Under the pieces are notes generated by a model. It was given only the letters and a program-made list of their open reading frames with translations, did not search any database and was not told the origin of the DNA. DNA of 64,000 nucleotides from Trichostrongylus colubriformis (taxonomy: Eukaryota; Nematoda; Chromadorea; Rhabditida; Trichostrongylidae). Below are positions 26,901-41,900 of this stretch, piece by piece (positions within the stretch are counted from its first letter, which is position 1; each line of letters starts with the position of its first letter). The position numbers and the translations under genes were made by a program. The stretch is taken from contig OZ022256.1 of the NCBI GenBank assembly GCA_963978905.1, positions 8,911,501 to 8,975,500 of the forward strand, written 5' to 3'.

Positions 26901-29900
26901 GTCATGGCAGTGCGCGATCATATGGAAAGAATCCACCGCTGAATACGCATGGGCGGCGTGAAAGGCATAGTTACCGCGCGGGATCTGCATCCATCCAAAC
27001 ACAGCCACAGGAAGGGCAACACAAAAGGGCAGGATAAATCTTCGCTCGAGCCACAGCCGGGGACCAACCACCTGTACAAACTTCGCGTCATCAATGATGG
27101 ATGTTCCGGTGAAGCATCGTCAGGATTCAGGATATTTCATCAATAAAGCACATCTTAGCACTTGGAAAAAACCTCTAGGCCGATCCCTGAGTAATTACTA
27201 CTAGTGCTTTCACGCACACGAAGACTGTCCATGACTGAGGGGAGAAATTCCTCTCAGCAGAAGGATCCATACAAAATTCTAATGGATTGTACGCACTTTT
27301 TTGTTGAAAATCGCTGTTTTTTTTTTGATGACGTTCTCTACTGGTTTCAGGTAATGAAAACGCGCATTGAAAACTAACTATTTTCTCCACTTCTCGAGCA
27401 AATTACACTGCCTTCGTTGAATCAAATCTGTTGAAAAAAAAAGCCGCAGTAGGAGGCAATATGTCTCAATTAAGACATCGATGAGAACGTACTCAATACC
27501 TCCACCCACTTGAAGGGTTGGTGCGACTTAAGCCTCGCCCCGAGTATGCCGCAAGTACGTAACGGAAAAGTCATTCATCAAGAGCACGCCCTGAAATTAC
27601 CCTGAGGAAAACTGCCTATTTTTACCCAATACTTCGCGTGGGAGGCTTCGTTATATCAACCGGCAGGCAACCGCATCAGCTAGATAAATTTTGCAGTATG
27701 GCGCAACAACGCCACATCGGAGGGTGACAGAGTAATTTCTGATTCTTGTGGATAGTTAAAGGCACCGAGAGGGGTATGAGACAGTGAGGGATGTGAATGC
27801 GTGTCTTTGGAACAAATCTTTCATTTCAGAAGAGGTTATGTGTAACGGAACTCGCATTGAAAAAACGCGGCTTGGGGTCTTATCATGATCGTGCACCACG
27901 GCATGTCATTCAACAGTTCATCGCCGGGCGAACTGCCGGCGAGGGCGAGACAAGCGAACTGCCGGCGAGGGCGAGACAACGTCAGCTTCCGGCCGACTTG
28001 GCCTCTCCATTCATGTTCTTGATAAATTTTTTTTCTGCAGTCTACCCTCGACTAGTGAAGCAGAGGGGCGCGAGAGCCAGATTCCTACTCCTCCTTTTCA
28101 ACTTTTTCGGCGTTTTATTTCGTCTTTTCTCTGCTGTTACACTGCAAAGCACCCCTACCTTCATATTTCACAGTCTGGCAAATTCACCCCTTCCAGTAAC
28201 TTTAAAGAAAAAGATTGCCTAGGGGTGAAAATAATAATCATAAACTGTTAAGGTGGTTTGCGGACCGATTAAGCATGGAACAAAAATGCCGTTGCGGTAA
28301 AATTGTATTTAACAGCTAGCTATAACAACCCACTGTGGAAACAGAGCCATACAAAACAGCATAGTTGTATAGCCTGCATGATTGACTACGATATTATCGC
28401 TACCCCAAAATGGTTGCAAAATCTCCAATGGAACTATGCCTCTGAAGAGAACAGGAGAAAAGCAGTGCATACAAGGTACAAAAGGATGAAAGACAAACTT
28501 TCAGACGGCGTTAATTAATCCTTATTAAGATGCGTCGCGACTTTAATTCCACACAAGGTCGCGTGATCTTGCTCTCGCTCGCTGAGGCCATCCAATGTAC
28601 TATTAAAATTTATTCTTAAATGGTCTGATACTTACTTATTCAGCGACAGCGAAAGGATGAAGGCTTGGTCAAGTTTGGCAGGCGTAGACAAAAACTGATC
28701 CCTAATCATGCCAATGGGAGCGACGCCAGCTGTAACTGTATCACCTTTGGCTTAAGGAAAAATTTTGAGGGACGCCATACTGAGGAACATAGCACGTTGA
28801 AAGTAGAAAAAGCCATGATTCTTGAGCATAAAGGGCGCGCACGCACTACTTACACGAGGGTAACGCAATTTACTTAATTGAATATTCTATAGTTAGTAAG
28901 GTCGAAGGAATTTTGCGTTTGGATCAGCACTGGACACTAACCTTCGTCCCCCCTTCTCTCAATATAAATTTTGCTTTAATCAGAGTATTTCACAGAACAG
29001 ATTAATAGTGTCAAATCCAGTGGCCAGTGGCCAGTGTCTATTAATCACATCAAAAGCAGAGGCGTTATCTATCTCTTTGTTTTTTGTTTACGGATGATGC
29101 TAAGAAGAACGTCATTTCGAAACAATAACAGAGTAGTATTGATAACGTTTACTGCATCTATTGATTTATTTATTCGTTGGACGCTTAGGTGCGCTTTTAC
29201 AATTATTTACAATGTAGTCATCACAAACACAACAGAAACACGTCAGCGCAGTATGATCTACGGCGAAACCAGGGCGAGGGCAGGAAAATCTCTATGTGGA
29301 CAGACTTTCGAGGCAAGCAGAAGAAGTCAACGGCCACTTTCGCAGTTACAGTGAAGTCGGTTCCTTACGAGATTCTCAATACGCCGTGCAAGCAATTAAG
29401 TGGGCGGATGATGCTAAGAAGAACGTCATTTCAAGACAAAAACAGTCCACAATATTTTTAATTTTTGATAACTGCTGTTTATCGCCGCAGCTCGCGATGC
29501 GAAAGTTACTACAAGGATGCTGAGTTATGGGCAAAAGCTTCGATGCCGGACGGGACTAGAACCCGCACTTCAGTCCCGTCCGGCATCGAAGCTTTTGCCC
29601 ATAACTCAGCATCCTTGTAGTCCACAATATGTTCATTACAACAGTATAGAAAAAGGGAAGAGAAGATCTTTAAAAAGAGCACATTAGAATCTTTTCCACA
29701 TCAAGACGTCATGCGAAGTCTCTAGGCAGGGAATAATGTTCTTTATAATTCTGAAGAAGCCTACGATGAGATCCTATGCAAAACACCTTCCTGCAAAGCA
29801 AGAAACCCTACAAATTCTGCCAGTCAGTACTCCATACTTTGCTAACAAATAAGAAAATCATGGCGCGGCTTCCTTGACCTCATACTTCTTAATGACATTT

Positions 29901-32900
29901 GCCCTTATGACATCAAAGATTTTTGCATTTCGCTACTCGAAGCGACGCCAGAAACTCCACAGCAACTTTTTCATTTTCCGTGAATTTCACAAAAACAGAC
30001 AGAGGGCTGGTTTTGGCAAACTTCCCTTGCTTGATTTTCCCCTACTCCATTAGCATTCCCCTTTCCGCGCTTGTGAAAAGAACTACTCAAACCTTCTTAA
30101 ACGAAAATTTCCATTACACTGTACGGGACAAAAAACACTTGCACAAGCCATTTCTAACACAACATTCTTGTGCCCCTCATACAATTCAAAGAGAACTTCA
30201 CAGACCCAAAAACCATGTCTGTGCTAGTACCTCCCAATAGGGGTGTGGCACTATCGTCGCAACAATCATCCACTTGCATTGTTACTGAGATCAATTACAG
30301 CACATCCCTATCCCACCAGGCCTTTCACACCCAGAGGCGCAAAAGCTAGCAGAATTATTGAGAGCAAAAACGCTGATTAAACATTCAACATATTGCAAAC
30401 AGATAGAACTAGAATGTATGACGATTTTCTACGGGGTTCACTAAACAAGGTTTCAAAGATGAAAAAGTAAACATTCCCACACGTGGTTAAACACAAGACT
30501 GCAAGCGTAACGTAAACTGCCATTGTGTGGCCAACAGATGAATCACAAGAACATTCCTTCTTGCCCCATTCAGCTATCGCTGGCTCAAGGCCTTTCCCTT
30601 TTATTCCCTTTAACAACGACGGAAGTGGAGGATCTAATGTAGTTAACGAGAAGAGGTGGGCTCGGACCCAGAGCCTTTTTGCCAAGATTTTGCTTGAGCC
30701 ATAGTTGAGTGGGAGCCTTTTACCCTCAAACTAAGGCTTATGTATAAATTACTGCGCTTGGTCCCCTCCCCTCCGCCCTTTCAACTATATTAGCACCAAA
30801 ATGAAAAATCTATAATGTCCATGATCAAATTTCAAGCAACGCACGATTTAGTTAAATCGGATCTTCTACGACCTCCGACAGGCAGACGTGAATAATTCGC
30901 GATGCCCTTTGATTCTCCTCAACCGATCCTGCTAAATAATGCATGGGACCACAATAAAGCTTCAATCGGCGAAACACGGAGCAGTTTATCATCCGCGGCA
31001 GCAAATAAGATGAAAAGAGGTAAGAAAGAAAGAGAGCAAAGGTCGAAAGACCTCTCATTCAAAAGATAGACAAAAACACGTTCGAATCATTCTGCACGGA
31101 ATCGCACACTATTTCCAGAAACAAATCGAAATCTCAAAAAATTCTCCAAAAATAACTCCATCATGGAAAAGCATGTCAAAAACTACACAGGCAAGTCAGA
31201 AAAAAGGAACTCTGATCACTATAATCAACTGTTCAAGAGAACTTTGAACGCTGCAACTAACTATACAGTACCATTAGTCAGAGGCACTTTGAGAATTCTT
31301 CTCCCGCTATAAAAACTGCGGAACCGAAAGACTGTGCACACTGCTACCATAATCACATTAAATGGCAGAAATTCTCCTACCACCCCACCCTTGAACTGCC
31401 ACACGAACCAGTGCCAATGTCGAAATGATGGGAAACGTTCTCCCATGGCTGTCGACAGCGCTAGAGACTAGCGCTAGTTCGGAAACCGCTATGGGAACAG
31501 GTTCATACAGTAACTTCATACATTTTATGTACGAGTGACGACATGTGCTTGGCGGAGAAATGGGAGTGGATGGGAATGAGAATAGGAATGCGAAGTGATT
31601 GCGATTCAGTAACGTTGCTGTATTCATTAGCACTTGATGACATACCTGACGAGACGAGCGTGAGTAGTGGCGATGAAAGCTCATTTGCTCGCAACTGCCA
31701 ATCTTTTCTCAATGCGAAGAGTTGTAGTTGCTACAGGTGTAGAGCTTCGCTTGACTAGTTCTGCTGCACATAGCAACCAACTAACTATTGCATTCGTTCC
31801 CGTAGAATTAAGAAGGAATTCGCAGGTGTAGTGATGAATGACGACGATGGACTGACCGCCAGCCGCTCGCTGCACAGCCAATCCTTTGTATATTGCGTAA
31901 TGGAATAATAGAGAGAAGAAATCGAAAACGGGCCGATGGTGGTGGTGAGTACGAGGGAAACGACCGTCACCGATGAGATTTGAGGGCACAGGCGAAAGAA
32001 CAAACAGACGGACTCACAGACGAACAACACATAAAAACACGAGAAAAGCTCACGAATCATTACGATTCGCGAAGAAAATGGAACTTTAGCAGATAGCTTT
32101 TGTTAAGATGTGCGGAAACACACATCATTGAGGTAAAGGGCCGTCCAACAAGCTGCAAAATAAAATCTACAAATTCTACAGTACTCCTCTTACAGCTAAC
32201 CAATTTCAGCTTCCATTTTAAACTATCCCATAAAACGTTACTGTATCCACACATCGTTATTTTCCAAGTGTTTGCCCATCTTGTTACTGTCAACCGGAAA
32301 GTGTAAAGAAAAATTGCATAAAGGTGTGAAGTGTTCCTATTGTCAAACGTCTAATACTACTTAAACAGGTTATGTAAACAAAATCTTTCACCGTTTTAGA
32401 GTGTACACAAGTGTGCCACGCTCTTTGTACTACTAGATTTGTACGGCGGTACAGTCACAGAAAATATACATATGACATATTAGATGTAAGCAAATAAATG
32501 AAAAAGTAACGTAAAATGAATTGAAATAAAAATAGATTACACACATCACAAATAAATGATTCTATAGTAACAGATAGTGTATGGCATTCAAATATCACCA
32601 ACTTTATATTTATATATCTTTCGTTCTGCGCCATTAGTTAAACCACAATCCGCCTCATTAGCGAAGCACAATTATAATTGGCATTCCAGGGTTATCTGCG
32701 CTCGCCTCTCAAGAACGGATATTCTTCAACAAATTCCTAAAGAGTCCTTCAAACAAGAGAACTATAAATCTTGAAGAAACACAAAGATGAAGCAGCGATG
32801 TGTAGTTCTATAGCGCATTCTGCCACAGTTTCCGAGAACGACTTTCAAAGGTGTTTGGCACTACATTATAAGTGAACATGAGAAAGCACCGTGGGTTTAC

Positions 32901-35900
32901 CTAAGATAAGAGATAGAGGAGCTCTGGGATGGATGAATAATTTTCTGTTTCAAATAACAGTTCCGCACAAAGTCAGAATGCCTCGCTCACCTCGGTGCCC
33001 CTTCTGCCTGCGCTTAGCTGTAGTACCCCTTGACATGCAAATGAAATAAACCATTTAAGATCATCATTAACGCTGAGATTGATTAGCACAGCGAAATTAA
33101 AAGTGCAATTTTTATTTAAAAAAGCGGTAACCATCACTCGTATCTCAATGGTTGCGAAGCACGCAAATCTGTCCCGCATATGCCGTGTGTGAACACCGAA
33201 ACGCAAAAAAAAGCTAATCGGCTTAAATTGGTATCTGCGGGACGGCTTAACAGCGGTGCATAGTGCACTTCACAAATGTACTCTTCATGGAACTGGTATT
33301 GTTTGTGCTTCCACAGCAAAACTGGCTGGCAATGAGGGTTATTACTGGTTACCGTAATCCTACAGCTTTTTCTGTGAGCCCCCTCCGTAATTCGTTCTAT
33401 TTCAACAACACATCCACAAGCTGCATTATGTACTGCATAAAACAAATTATTAGCAACCGATTAAAGTAACTTCAAGCTTAAGAGCGAATTTAGCGAGCCT
33501 GGGTAGCATTCCTCAGAGTACTAGGGTAACAAATGTAAACTTGAAGATCGAGGTGCGGGTGGGGTGCGTAATACCTACTAGAGGAGCACGTACATTCCCA
33601 GCACGCCCCTCAATGGCTGACTGCTTAGAAACGGCATCGCAATACCCCACCCATCCACAACTCCAACGGAAAGCATGCCTTTACGATCAGGACATAAAGC
33701 AGCTCCGACGCTGTATAGGCACCACTCTTACGTCACTAGTCACTGACGGCACCACCGGTGATTTCCTTTGACGCATCCGTGAAAGAATGGGTCCATTTCC
33801 TGGATTTCATGCCACGGCGCATCATTCCTCGAAATATTTGCAGCATAAGTCAGCTTTTTACGGGAAGGGCTACCTCAGTTCGAAAGAGTGGTCACTTCAC
33901 GGAATTTATTGCGATACATAACCATGAAAGCAGTTCCTTAATTTATGCTGACTGTGCCTGGCACCTTCAATCAGCACCCGTATACTGGAATGAATTTTTG
34001 AGAAGACTATAGCTCTCTCTAAAGGCTCCCAATAAGCGCAGCGGTCGGTTCTTCCAGGTTTCTTAAGTGACAAAGTGAATGAAACATAATCAGAAGCGTA
34101 GGTGGATGAGCACATGAAGGATTAATCTATGTAGCACGACCAAATGCCCTGGGACCTCTGCAACATCACAGCTACAGCTACTCTGACAAAAACTACTTTG
34201 TAACAACAGTGATGTTCCTGTTCAATATCTAAAACATGAACACACCCAAAACTTTATGAAACCATAACCTTCGACGTTCCAGCCGTGAAACCTTTTATAA
34301 TGACTGAAGAGAAGCCTTGAGCATAACATAAACTATCCAAACGATCGTGAAGAACTGAATAGCTTCGTTTATGAATGGCTATAAAAGGGCAAAGGAAGCC
34401 TTACTAGTACTTTATAATTGACGTACTAAAGTATCGCTGTTCTCAAGAAGCAAACTCCGAAGAGGGTATGTAGCACGCAAATAGGCGATTCTTAAGTATA
34501 CTCGGGAATATTATACATTACATTGTTATACAAACGAGTTTTATACTAACAAAGGAGGAACAGCGCAATCCAGTGCATCCTAATTCACATTATAGCATAA
34601 GCAAAATAAGTCAATAAAGGTGAAGAGACTATATAAACTGACTGTAAGGTAAGGGGGGGGGGGGAACTCTAGCCAACCAAGAAAACAGAGGTTCTTACAT
34701 GTACAAACGACATCTGCCACTCCCGCACAAGCATAGCGCTTTTAATATCGTGCGATAAACTGATGGTGAATCGAGAAGCAGACAAAGTTTTCAATTAGTT
34801 TATCCCGATCGGAACTAACAATAGACTGTTTGTTCGAGTTTAAACGCTTCCGAGCTCGCCCCCTTTCTCGTGGGACTTTTTCAAAATCGATACAATAAAA
34901 CGCAATACAATGCAATAATGATAGCGATATTTGTAAGCGCTCACTCATCGATTTCAGGACGCGCATGCGACAGGGATTTCAGAAAAATGAACGATATCCT
35001 TAAAGTTTCGCATTCACCCGTAAAAAGCGACAATTTTCCGAGCTACACTAGGAAAATTAGGAAAGTATAAAAATTTGGAGAGAAACTCGAAATCGGATCA
35101 TCTAGAACGGACGAAGTTTTGTGAAGGAACAGTAAACAATTTATCGACCTAAATGACTAATAAAAACGTAGAAACGCTGAATTCCGTACTTTTTGAACAT
35201 TCTACTGAAAACCGGAAAATATGACCAAAATTCGGCCTGGTTCTGCTACCACCACCGTACCTAGCACGCTATGAAAGCTGGGACTAAGAAGGCGTAAGGA
35301 CCGTCAGAAAGTGGCTTACCAGCACCGACACGTAGAAAAACCTCCTCCCTCATTTCCCTATAGCTATAAGAAAACACAGTTGCCGACATTTCGGATAATA
35401 ATGGTAGCTCCCAGAGACGCGAGTAATGCCCTTTGTTGCTCCCCAGACGCCCGATACATTCCATCCATGGACGGAATCGATCGATAGCGGAGTCGTCGCT
35501 CAAGTTTGTTTGTAGAAGCATACGAACCCCAAATACGATGACATGCAAGTCGTCTGTCAATACACAGATCACTGAACCGAGAAGTCTCCTATTACGACCA
35601 GCTACTTCCTGAACGACGACGAACTTCGAAACTCAGCGCACAAAGCAATTTCTGCGCCGCATGGACACTAGCTCTCATTACGGCGAAGGGAAATAGTCCC
35701 CTAAGGACATCAACCATGTGCGGAACTTGAAATGAGCAACGTTAACTTGATAGAGGGACGGAAACACTGGATGGGATGGGTGCCGCCCTTTCAAACTCTT
35801 TCTCATCGTAACGCAATGGGATAATCTATTTACGACAACCTGGGTGGGGGATCCGGTTTATGTGAAGTGGATCAACTGGTAGCGCAACATATGACCATTC

Positions 35901-38900
35901 GTCTCACTACAGCGTACCCTTATTGCGTAACGCATTATGCGCGCGCTTAGGGACACTTATTAGCAGGACTTATCATCATTTAATTTCATTCAATATGAGC
36001 TCTGAGCTGGGTTATGTTACGTGAAGTAATTATAACCATGAGCATAACAATACGACAAAGATTCAAACGAAAGGATGAAAGAATGTTACAAAGGAAAGTG
36101 TAACCACACAAAAAGAGAGGAGATTGAGAGTTGGGCGTGTACATTCTTTGGTTAGTGGTAGAGGAGCTGTCAGCATTGGACGCGATGAAGAATACTCTTG
36201 AAATAGACCACAACCCACGACCGCACTGGCCACCCGACAGATGTGACTTACGGCTCGCCGGGACGTTGAAAGTTCTCGAACCGCCCTGGATACCAACTAT
36301 TTTAAACCACATCTTTGTCCTGCATTTCTTTGAGAGGATTATAAAAACCTACGATTAGAACCAGAAGATTCCATGAAAGCACTTTATGGGCAAATCTAGT
36401 CGCCTTTTTTATCGAGAAGCTAGCTAATTAGATTACAAATTGCCTGTCGCATAAATGGATAAAAGGAAAATCGCATTAAACCAACAAATACCCATGTTTT
36501 CGTCGACGAGCGCTTAATCGCTTCAATGTGCGAAAGCAATCATCCATCATAAATCACTTCAGCTGACAGTCATAAGCACCTTCATCCCTTTATGCAGAAT
36601 GCGGAGTTTACTTGTCAGTTAGAAAGCCGTCCAATTTTTCCAAAACAAGTCTCAGACAAAAATATCCGTTCAAGGAAATGCAAAAAAAACAAAGCAACAA
36701 AACAAACGCCGACTAACCTTTTCCCTCTCTTTTTGATCAAGAAAAAACTGATGTTGAGAGATGGCTGTTGTCCAAATAGTCCTACACAATGCACCTGATT
36801 CACACACGAATGTGTGCACACAAACTCCAGCCGGAATCGATTGGCACCGACGAGATATAGACACTCTAAAATCAAATGTACAGGACCTGTATGCATAACA
36901 GCGAATGCTCGATAAGGAAATCAAAACCGAAAAAATACAAAACATGCGAAACACCATTTTCTCTTGACCCTAAACTATGCGTTTACTAGACACAGTTTGT
37001 CTGGGAGGATGAAAAGAGAAATACTGCAAAGAATAAAACGAAAAGAAGGAGCTAAAAGAGAACAAATTGTATCAGAAGCTGTATAACCATTCGAGATTTG
37101 GCGTCGAAACATACTGCATGATTCACTGAGAGAATATCGTACGAATGATTCATCACAGCGGTAGAGGCGGATCGTTGTCGATAGAACGAAGATGGGCTTG
37201 AGTATCATCAAACGCGTGCTCGTGCTCATGGGCAAAACGACTGCTTGGGGAATGTCAAACCAAGATGCATAATAGTTAGGCATTTCGAAGTTTAGGACAG
37301 AGAAAAATCATCCCATCGTTAGAAGCTCAGGAAGAATTATGAGCAAGAAAAAAGGAAAAGGGCAACGATGGTGACTTATTGGCAAAACGCGTCGTCTCCT
37401 CAAGTCATTCTAGAGGCTGGCTACAAAAAAGAAACAAAATACCGGAAGGATTTTGTCGAAGCATGGTGATTCGAAAAGAATTGATAGGGTTGACAGTTTT
37501 ATAGTGAATCAGGTAAAGAGCGGTGTTTGATACGGTTATAGTCAACAAAGGAGACGTTCAACAACAATATCACATCACTCGATAACGAAAATGCAACAAA
37601 ACAATTAGGCAAACACGAAGAATCCGCCAAGGTCGAGTCGAGGCACGTAGGCAGACTAGTCGCTCAATTCAAACCGTTAATCGAGCCGCCATTTGCATAA
37701 AACGTTCCCTCGGTGAGTGATCGGGGCTATGTTCGCGTTCATGGATATTTATGAGGTTGGTTTGAACTAAGCCAGTCAGAGAAAATGAGTACTAATGAAG
37801 TCATTGGCGATAGCAAAGAAAAACCATAATTGAAGGAATTTAGCAGACAGCAATTGCACATACACTGACTCTCGTGAGATGGATTTCACACTGCTACATA
37901 CGTGACAGGTGATGAAAGCATGCCGCTAGTCACGGTGATTGCTATAAGCAGTCACGATAAAATAAAAGTGCTTTCATCGAATCAAAACGCGCATCTGAGT
38001 CCAGCAAAGTAGAAAGGATCACGGCTGAGCCAATAAACCAGCCTTATCACGCATATCGCCTGGATATGCCCTATTCGTTTACCACTCCTCTGGTTCCCAC
38101 TCAAGGATACTAAATGCAATGGGGAATGCAAGGCTATTGAAAGTTGTACACTTGAGAATTTAATCTTTTACGCACTGTATTCCGCTATGTGATGATCATT
38201 ATTGTATCAAAACAACTCAAAGCCAACCGCAATGAACAATTTAGTGTATAAAGATTGCCAGTAGTGGAGTTCGAAGCCCTGAGTCCTTATAGTAGAAGAA
38301 AAAGCAAAAATAACAAATTACGAGTCAAAACAGGAAAGAAATAGAGAAAAAAGTCAAGAACCTGTGTTGGTTATGATCAGCCAAACACGAAATAATTATA
38401 AATTATGGTATCATTTCATGAATGAGGTACTTACTGTGTTGTCGGATCGCTGACTGCCTGAGCTAAATCGTCATCTCCAGCTAAAGACGCCTCCAGCACA
38501 TTGAAGTCCGTTATCTGTTTTGACCTTCAAAGGAAAAAATATGCTAGAATCTCCATAAAAATTTTGATTCTGTTGCCAAAGATAGACACAAAAAGCGAAT
38601 CACCTTGGATCACGGACTTCCACAGAAAATATATTCTCCTTATAGTATAAATTATCCAAATAAAACCAGTGAAAGTCCTGAAATCAATCAATGTGAGTGT
38701 GAAATAAGTTTGAATAAAAGTGAAAAATAAAGTGAAGATGGAGCTTGTCCCAGTGCTTCATGTTTCTGTCGAAAAGTTTGAGCAAGTCAAACAATGTAAG
38801 AAAGAACCTCACAACAGTAATTGCAATAGATGACTTTATCTTGTACTCACTGAATGCTTACATAAAGAAAAGGGGGGAAATTAATACCACTTGGTCAATG

Positions 38901-41900
38901 ACAGCCACCACTACTAGGCTCCAAAGCCTTGCCAGCTCTCTGTGGCCCGCACTTCCAAAATCAGATACACTGGTAACAAGAATTGCGGATTGAGCTACTC
39001 GTCAACCCGCGAAAGTGATTTGGATTGACTGGTTCCTCAGATGCTCAGGAAATTAAGTTCGGCCAAATGATGAAACGGCCCATTCGATCCGCGCTCTAAT
39101 TTGTCCTGCACACTTTGGGGAGCTTTCGCAAATTACCCACAACTAGGTATCCACTCTGTGAAAGGGTTAGAGCAAAGTTTTTCGAACTATCATAATGAGC
39201 CCAGTACAATCATAACTCTAGTAAAACCCACGATGGGCCGTTAGTGGCTGGCCGCTACTGCTACTGCGCCGTGAGCAAAACAGTGGTATGCTGACAGATG
39301 CAGCTGGCACACACCAATTTTCGGTGGTAAATAACCACGAGAAAAGATAACACAAGTGTTAGTCAACACACATCCGTAACCATGAAAATCCCATACCTTT
39401 TTTGGCCGAAATGTATCAGCGTTTTCGAAAACTTGTATGCCCCGGCTATTTATCGAGAGAATGCACGTACAACCGTCACTCTCGCTTGCTCGATACAGTC
39501 GACTGCCGTATTTCAAACATTTCTCCACAATTTGCATAACCCTAAAATGAGATTCGTTTGAAAAGGTAGGAATTAGAAGAGGAACCTTCTGCGCAACAAA
39601 CACGCAATAATACTTTCACATAAAAATTACAAATGAAACGGAAAAATTACAAGTGAAACGGTTTCGAAAACTCGAGAAACGAAACGAAAAGGTTTCATCA
39701 AGCAGAGCAGAAAATCAAAAAATTCTGACAATGGTAAAACCATTTTAAAGAATCCAAGATTAAACAAAAATTGGAAACACTTACGAAACTATTGCAGACC
39801 CGCGTTGCAAACCACGTAAGCTATTGTACTCCGTTAACACTTGCTTTTCAAACGAACTTTGACTAACACCATACTGTCTCGTTAATCGTGGTGGAAAAGG
39901 AAGTAAAGATCGTAGATGGTTGATTAAGGAGTTATCACTGCAAATAACACCATTTAATATTCAGCCATTTGACTAAAAACTTTAACACAGTTACACGCAC
40001 AAAAGCGCAGTGGAGCAAAGTGCATGAATGGCGGCGACAAACAGGAAGTATGAACCACCGTTGCGCCGAGGTTTCAAAATCCGGGCAAACAGAAAAAACA
40101 TGTCAGTAACTCACTCAGTGAAATCACCGCGGTAAACTTGAAGCAGTAAACCACCAACTCGAACATAATCAATATCAGACAGATCTAGCTGACCCTAAAG
40201 TTACCGTGATTACGTCGGAAGGTCGCACTGGAAACAGTTAACCGATTACCTTTCGTAATTGCTGATGCGCTTCGAGGAAAAACATTTCGATAGTGGAGGG
40301 GTTTTCCAGATACAAAACGGAGTCGAAATATCTGAAAAGGAGTCTTCTGTGTAATGTTGTGGAAAAGAGTTCACCGAAATTGTTTAAGTATACGCCCTAT
40401 TCGTTTTACTCTTTAATTCACTGCGAGCTTTCCAGTTAAATGAGAGCTTTCCAGTTAAATGAGCAAATATTTCCTTACAATTTATGTAAACGTGATATCG
40501 GAGCAAGTTAATTTCCCCATGAAAATCCAGTTTTTATGATTACTAGAGGATCGGAAATCATCCCAGTGCAATGAACAACAAAACCTCTAATGTGATGAAC
40601 ATAACTTCTTGAGCAAAAGATTGCCTGAAGTGAGTTACTAAAGCTACTTGGCGGCCTAATTACCAAAGAGTGTTCCTTGAGACGTCTGCCGCCACCTAAC
40701 GGTTTATTTCCGGCTGCACTGGCCAGCATAGCACGCATAAAGTAATAGCACGGTGCATTGAAGGTGGAAATAAAGCACAGTCAAATAACGAAAAAAACCA
40801 ATGAGAATGGAATAGTGGAGTAGTGGTCAGCACTTTATGAACTATCACTATCTATTATACAGGGGGTGCCAAAAAAAAAAAGTAATTTTGTCTCCTCCAC
40901 TTTCGACCCCATTTAGCCAAACTACAGTAAATTCTATTGAGGTATTCTCATCCCCAGAATCAAGAGCAGACCTAACTCTATCATTATACTCCGTGGCAGC
41001 CTCCTGCACGAGCAGAAATGGGAGCAAGGAAAGACTGAACAAGATGTATCACCTCAACTGGGCAAAATCCGAAATTTCTTCGCCCTCTTTCACAACCTTG
41101 CTGACGTTCGTTCAATCTGGGTATCTAAGGGGATTCATACCGGATGGTGTTCTTTAACATTGCGTTTTTCCCGGGTTCCCAGCGCCCTTCGTTTCCAAGA
41201 GCCAAAACGTTCCCCTACTACTGAAACCCCTCCGGAGGCGGATTTGAGGCATGAAAATGATACTTTGGATCATAGCAGCCTTGTCCAAGCAGCAGGGGCT
41301 CTGTGACTTCCAAGAACCGAAGGGCCAACCCTCAGGAAGCTTCCCACAAAAGACCTACCACGGAGCTTGGCTCCACTGTTTTTAGCGAATTTTTAAATGT
41401 AGGTACTCCGAAGCCCGACTGCGCCGAATGAAACCTCCATATTTTTATGAACGTGAACGTGAGGAGCCACAGCTTGTTCCTGCTTTTAGAGGAACATTTC
41501 GAGAATGTTTTGCCCCAATGCCTTTATCTCTTTCGTTTCCCTACGTTTTGTAAAATTGGCAGATGTGAGCCGTGGGCAAAATTACTTTTTTTTTTTGGCA
41601 CCCCCTGTAGACTCCCCACCCGAAATATGTGCTAAGCATGGGGAATCGACATTACATTTTACACTTTTACTGGATTTATGTCACAGTAATTGATTTTTTT
41701 TGTTTGATGCACAAGGAAGCCCTGATAAATACAAGGAAACGGCAAATGTGAATTTTTCGATGCCGGCTTCTCATTTTCACCATATAATTTCCTTGTCAAA
41801 AAATGAATATACAGTGCTCTGCATAATTATACAGCCACCTATAAATTTTCTTATAACTTTGTTCATAGAAAGGTTCGGGAAAACCCTCTAGGTTAAAAGA

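Larger units (their letters stand above)
22903..36717. other. Large FRMD4-like intron (~13.8 kb)
   Basis: No exon with a phased pair of splice sites was found on the minus strand. The phase 0 ends at 36718 and 22902 join directly and leave no conserved FRMD4 block missing. Contents seen: a 26 bp tandem duplication (27928), a short direct repeat (29091/29405), a perfect palindrome (29508) and a G12 run (34653). Open frames at 25343-25896 (+), 27797-28222 (+) and 35261-35572 (-) have no recognisable domain. Confidence 0.6.

Noticed and set aside
27797..28222. 141-codon plus-strand open frame
   Set aside because: Contains the 26-bp tandem duplication (which is not a multiple of three) and no recognisable domain.
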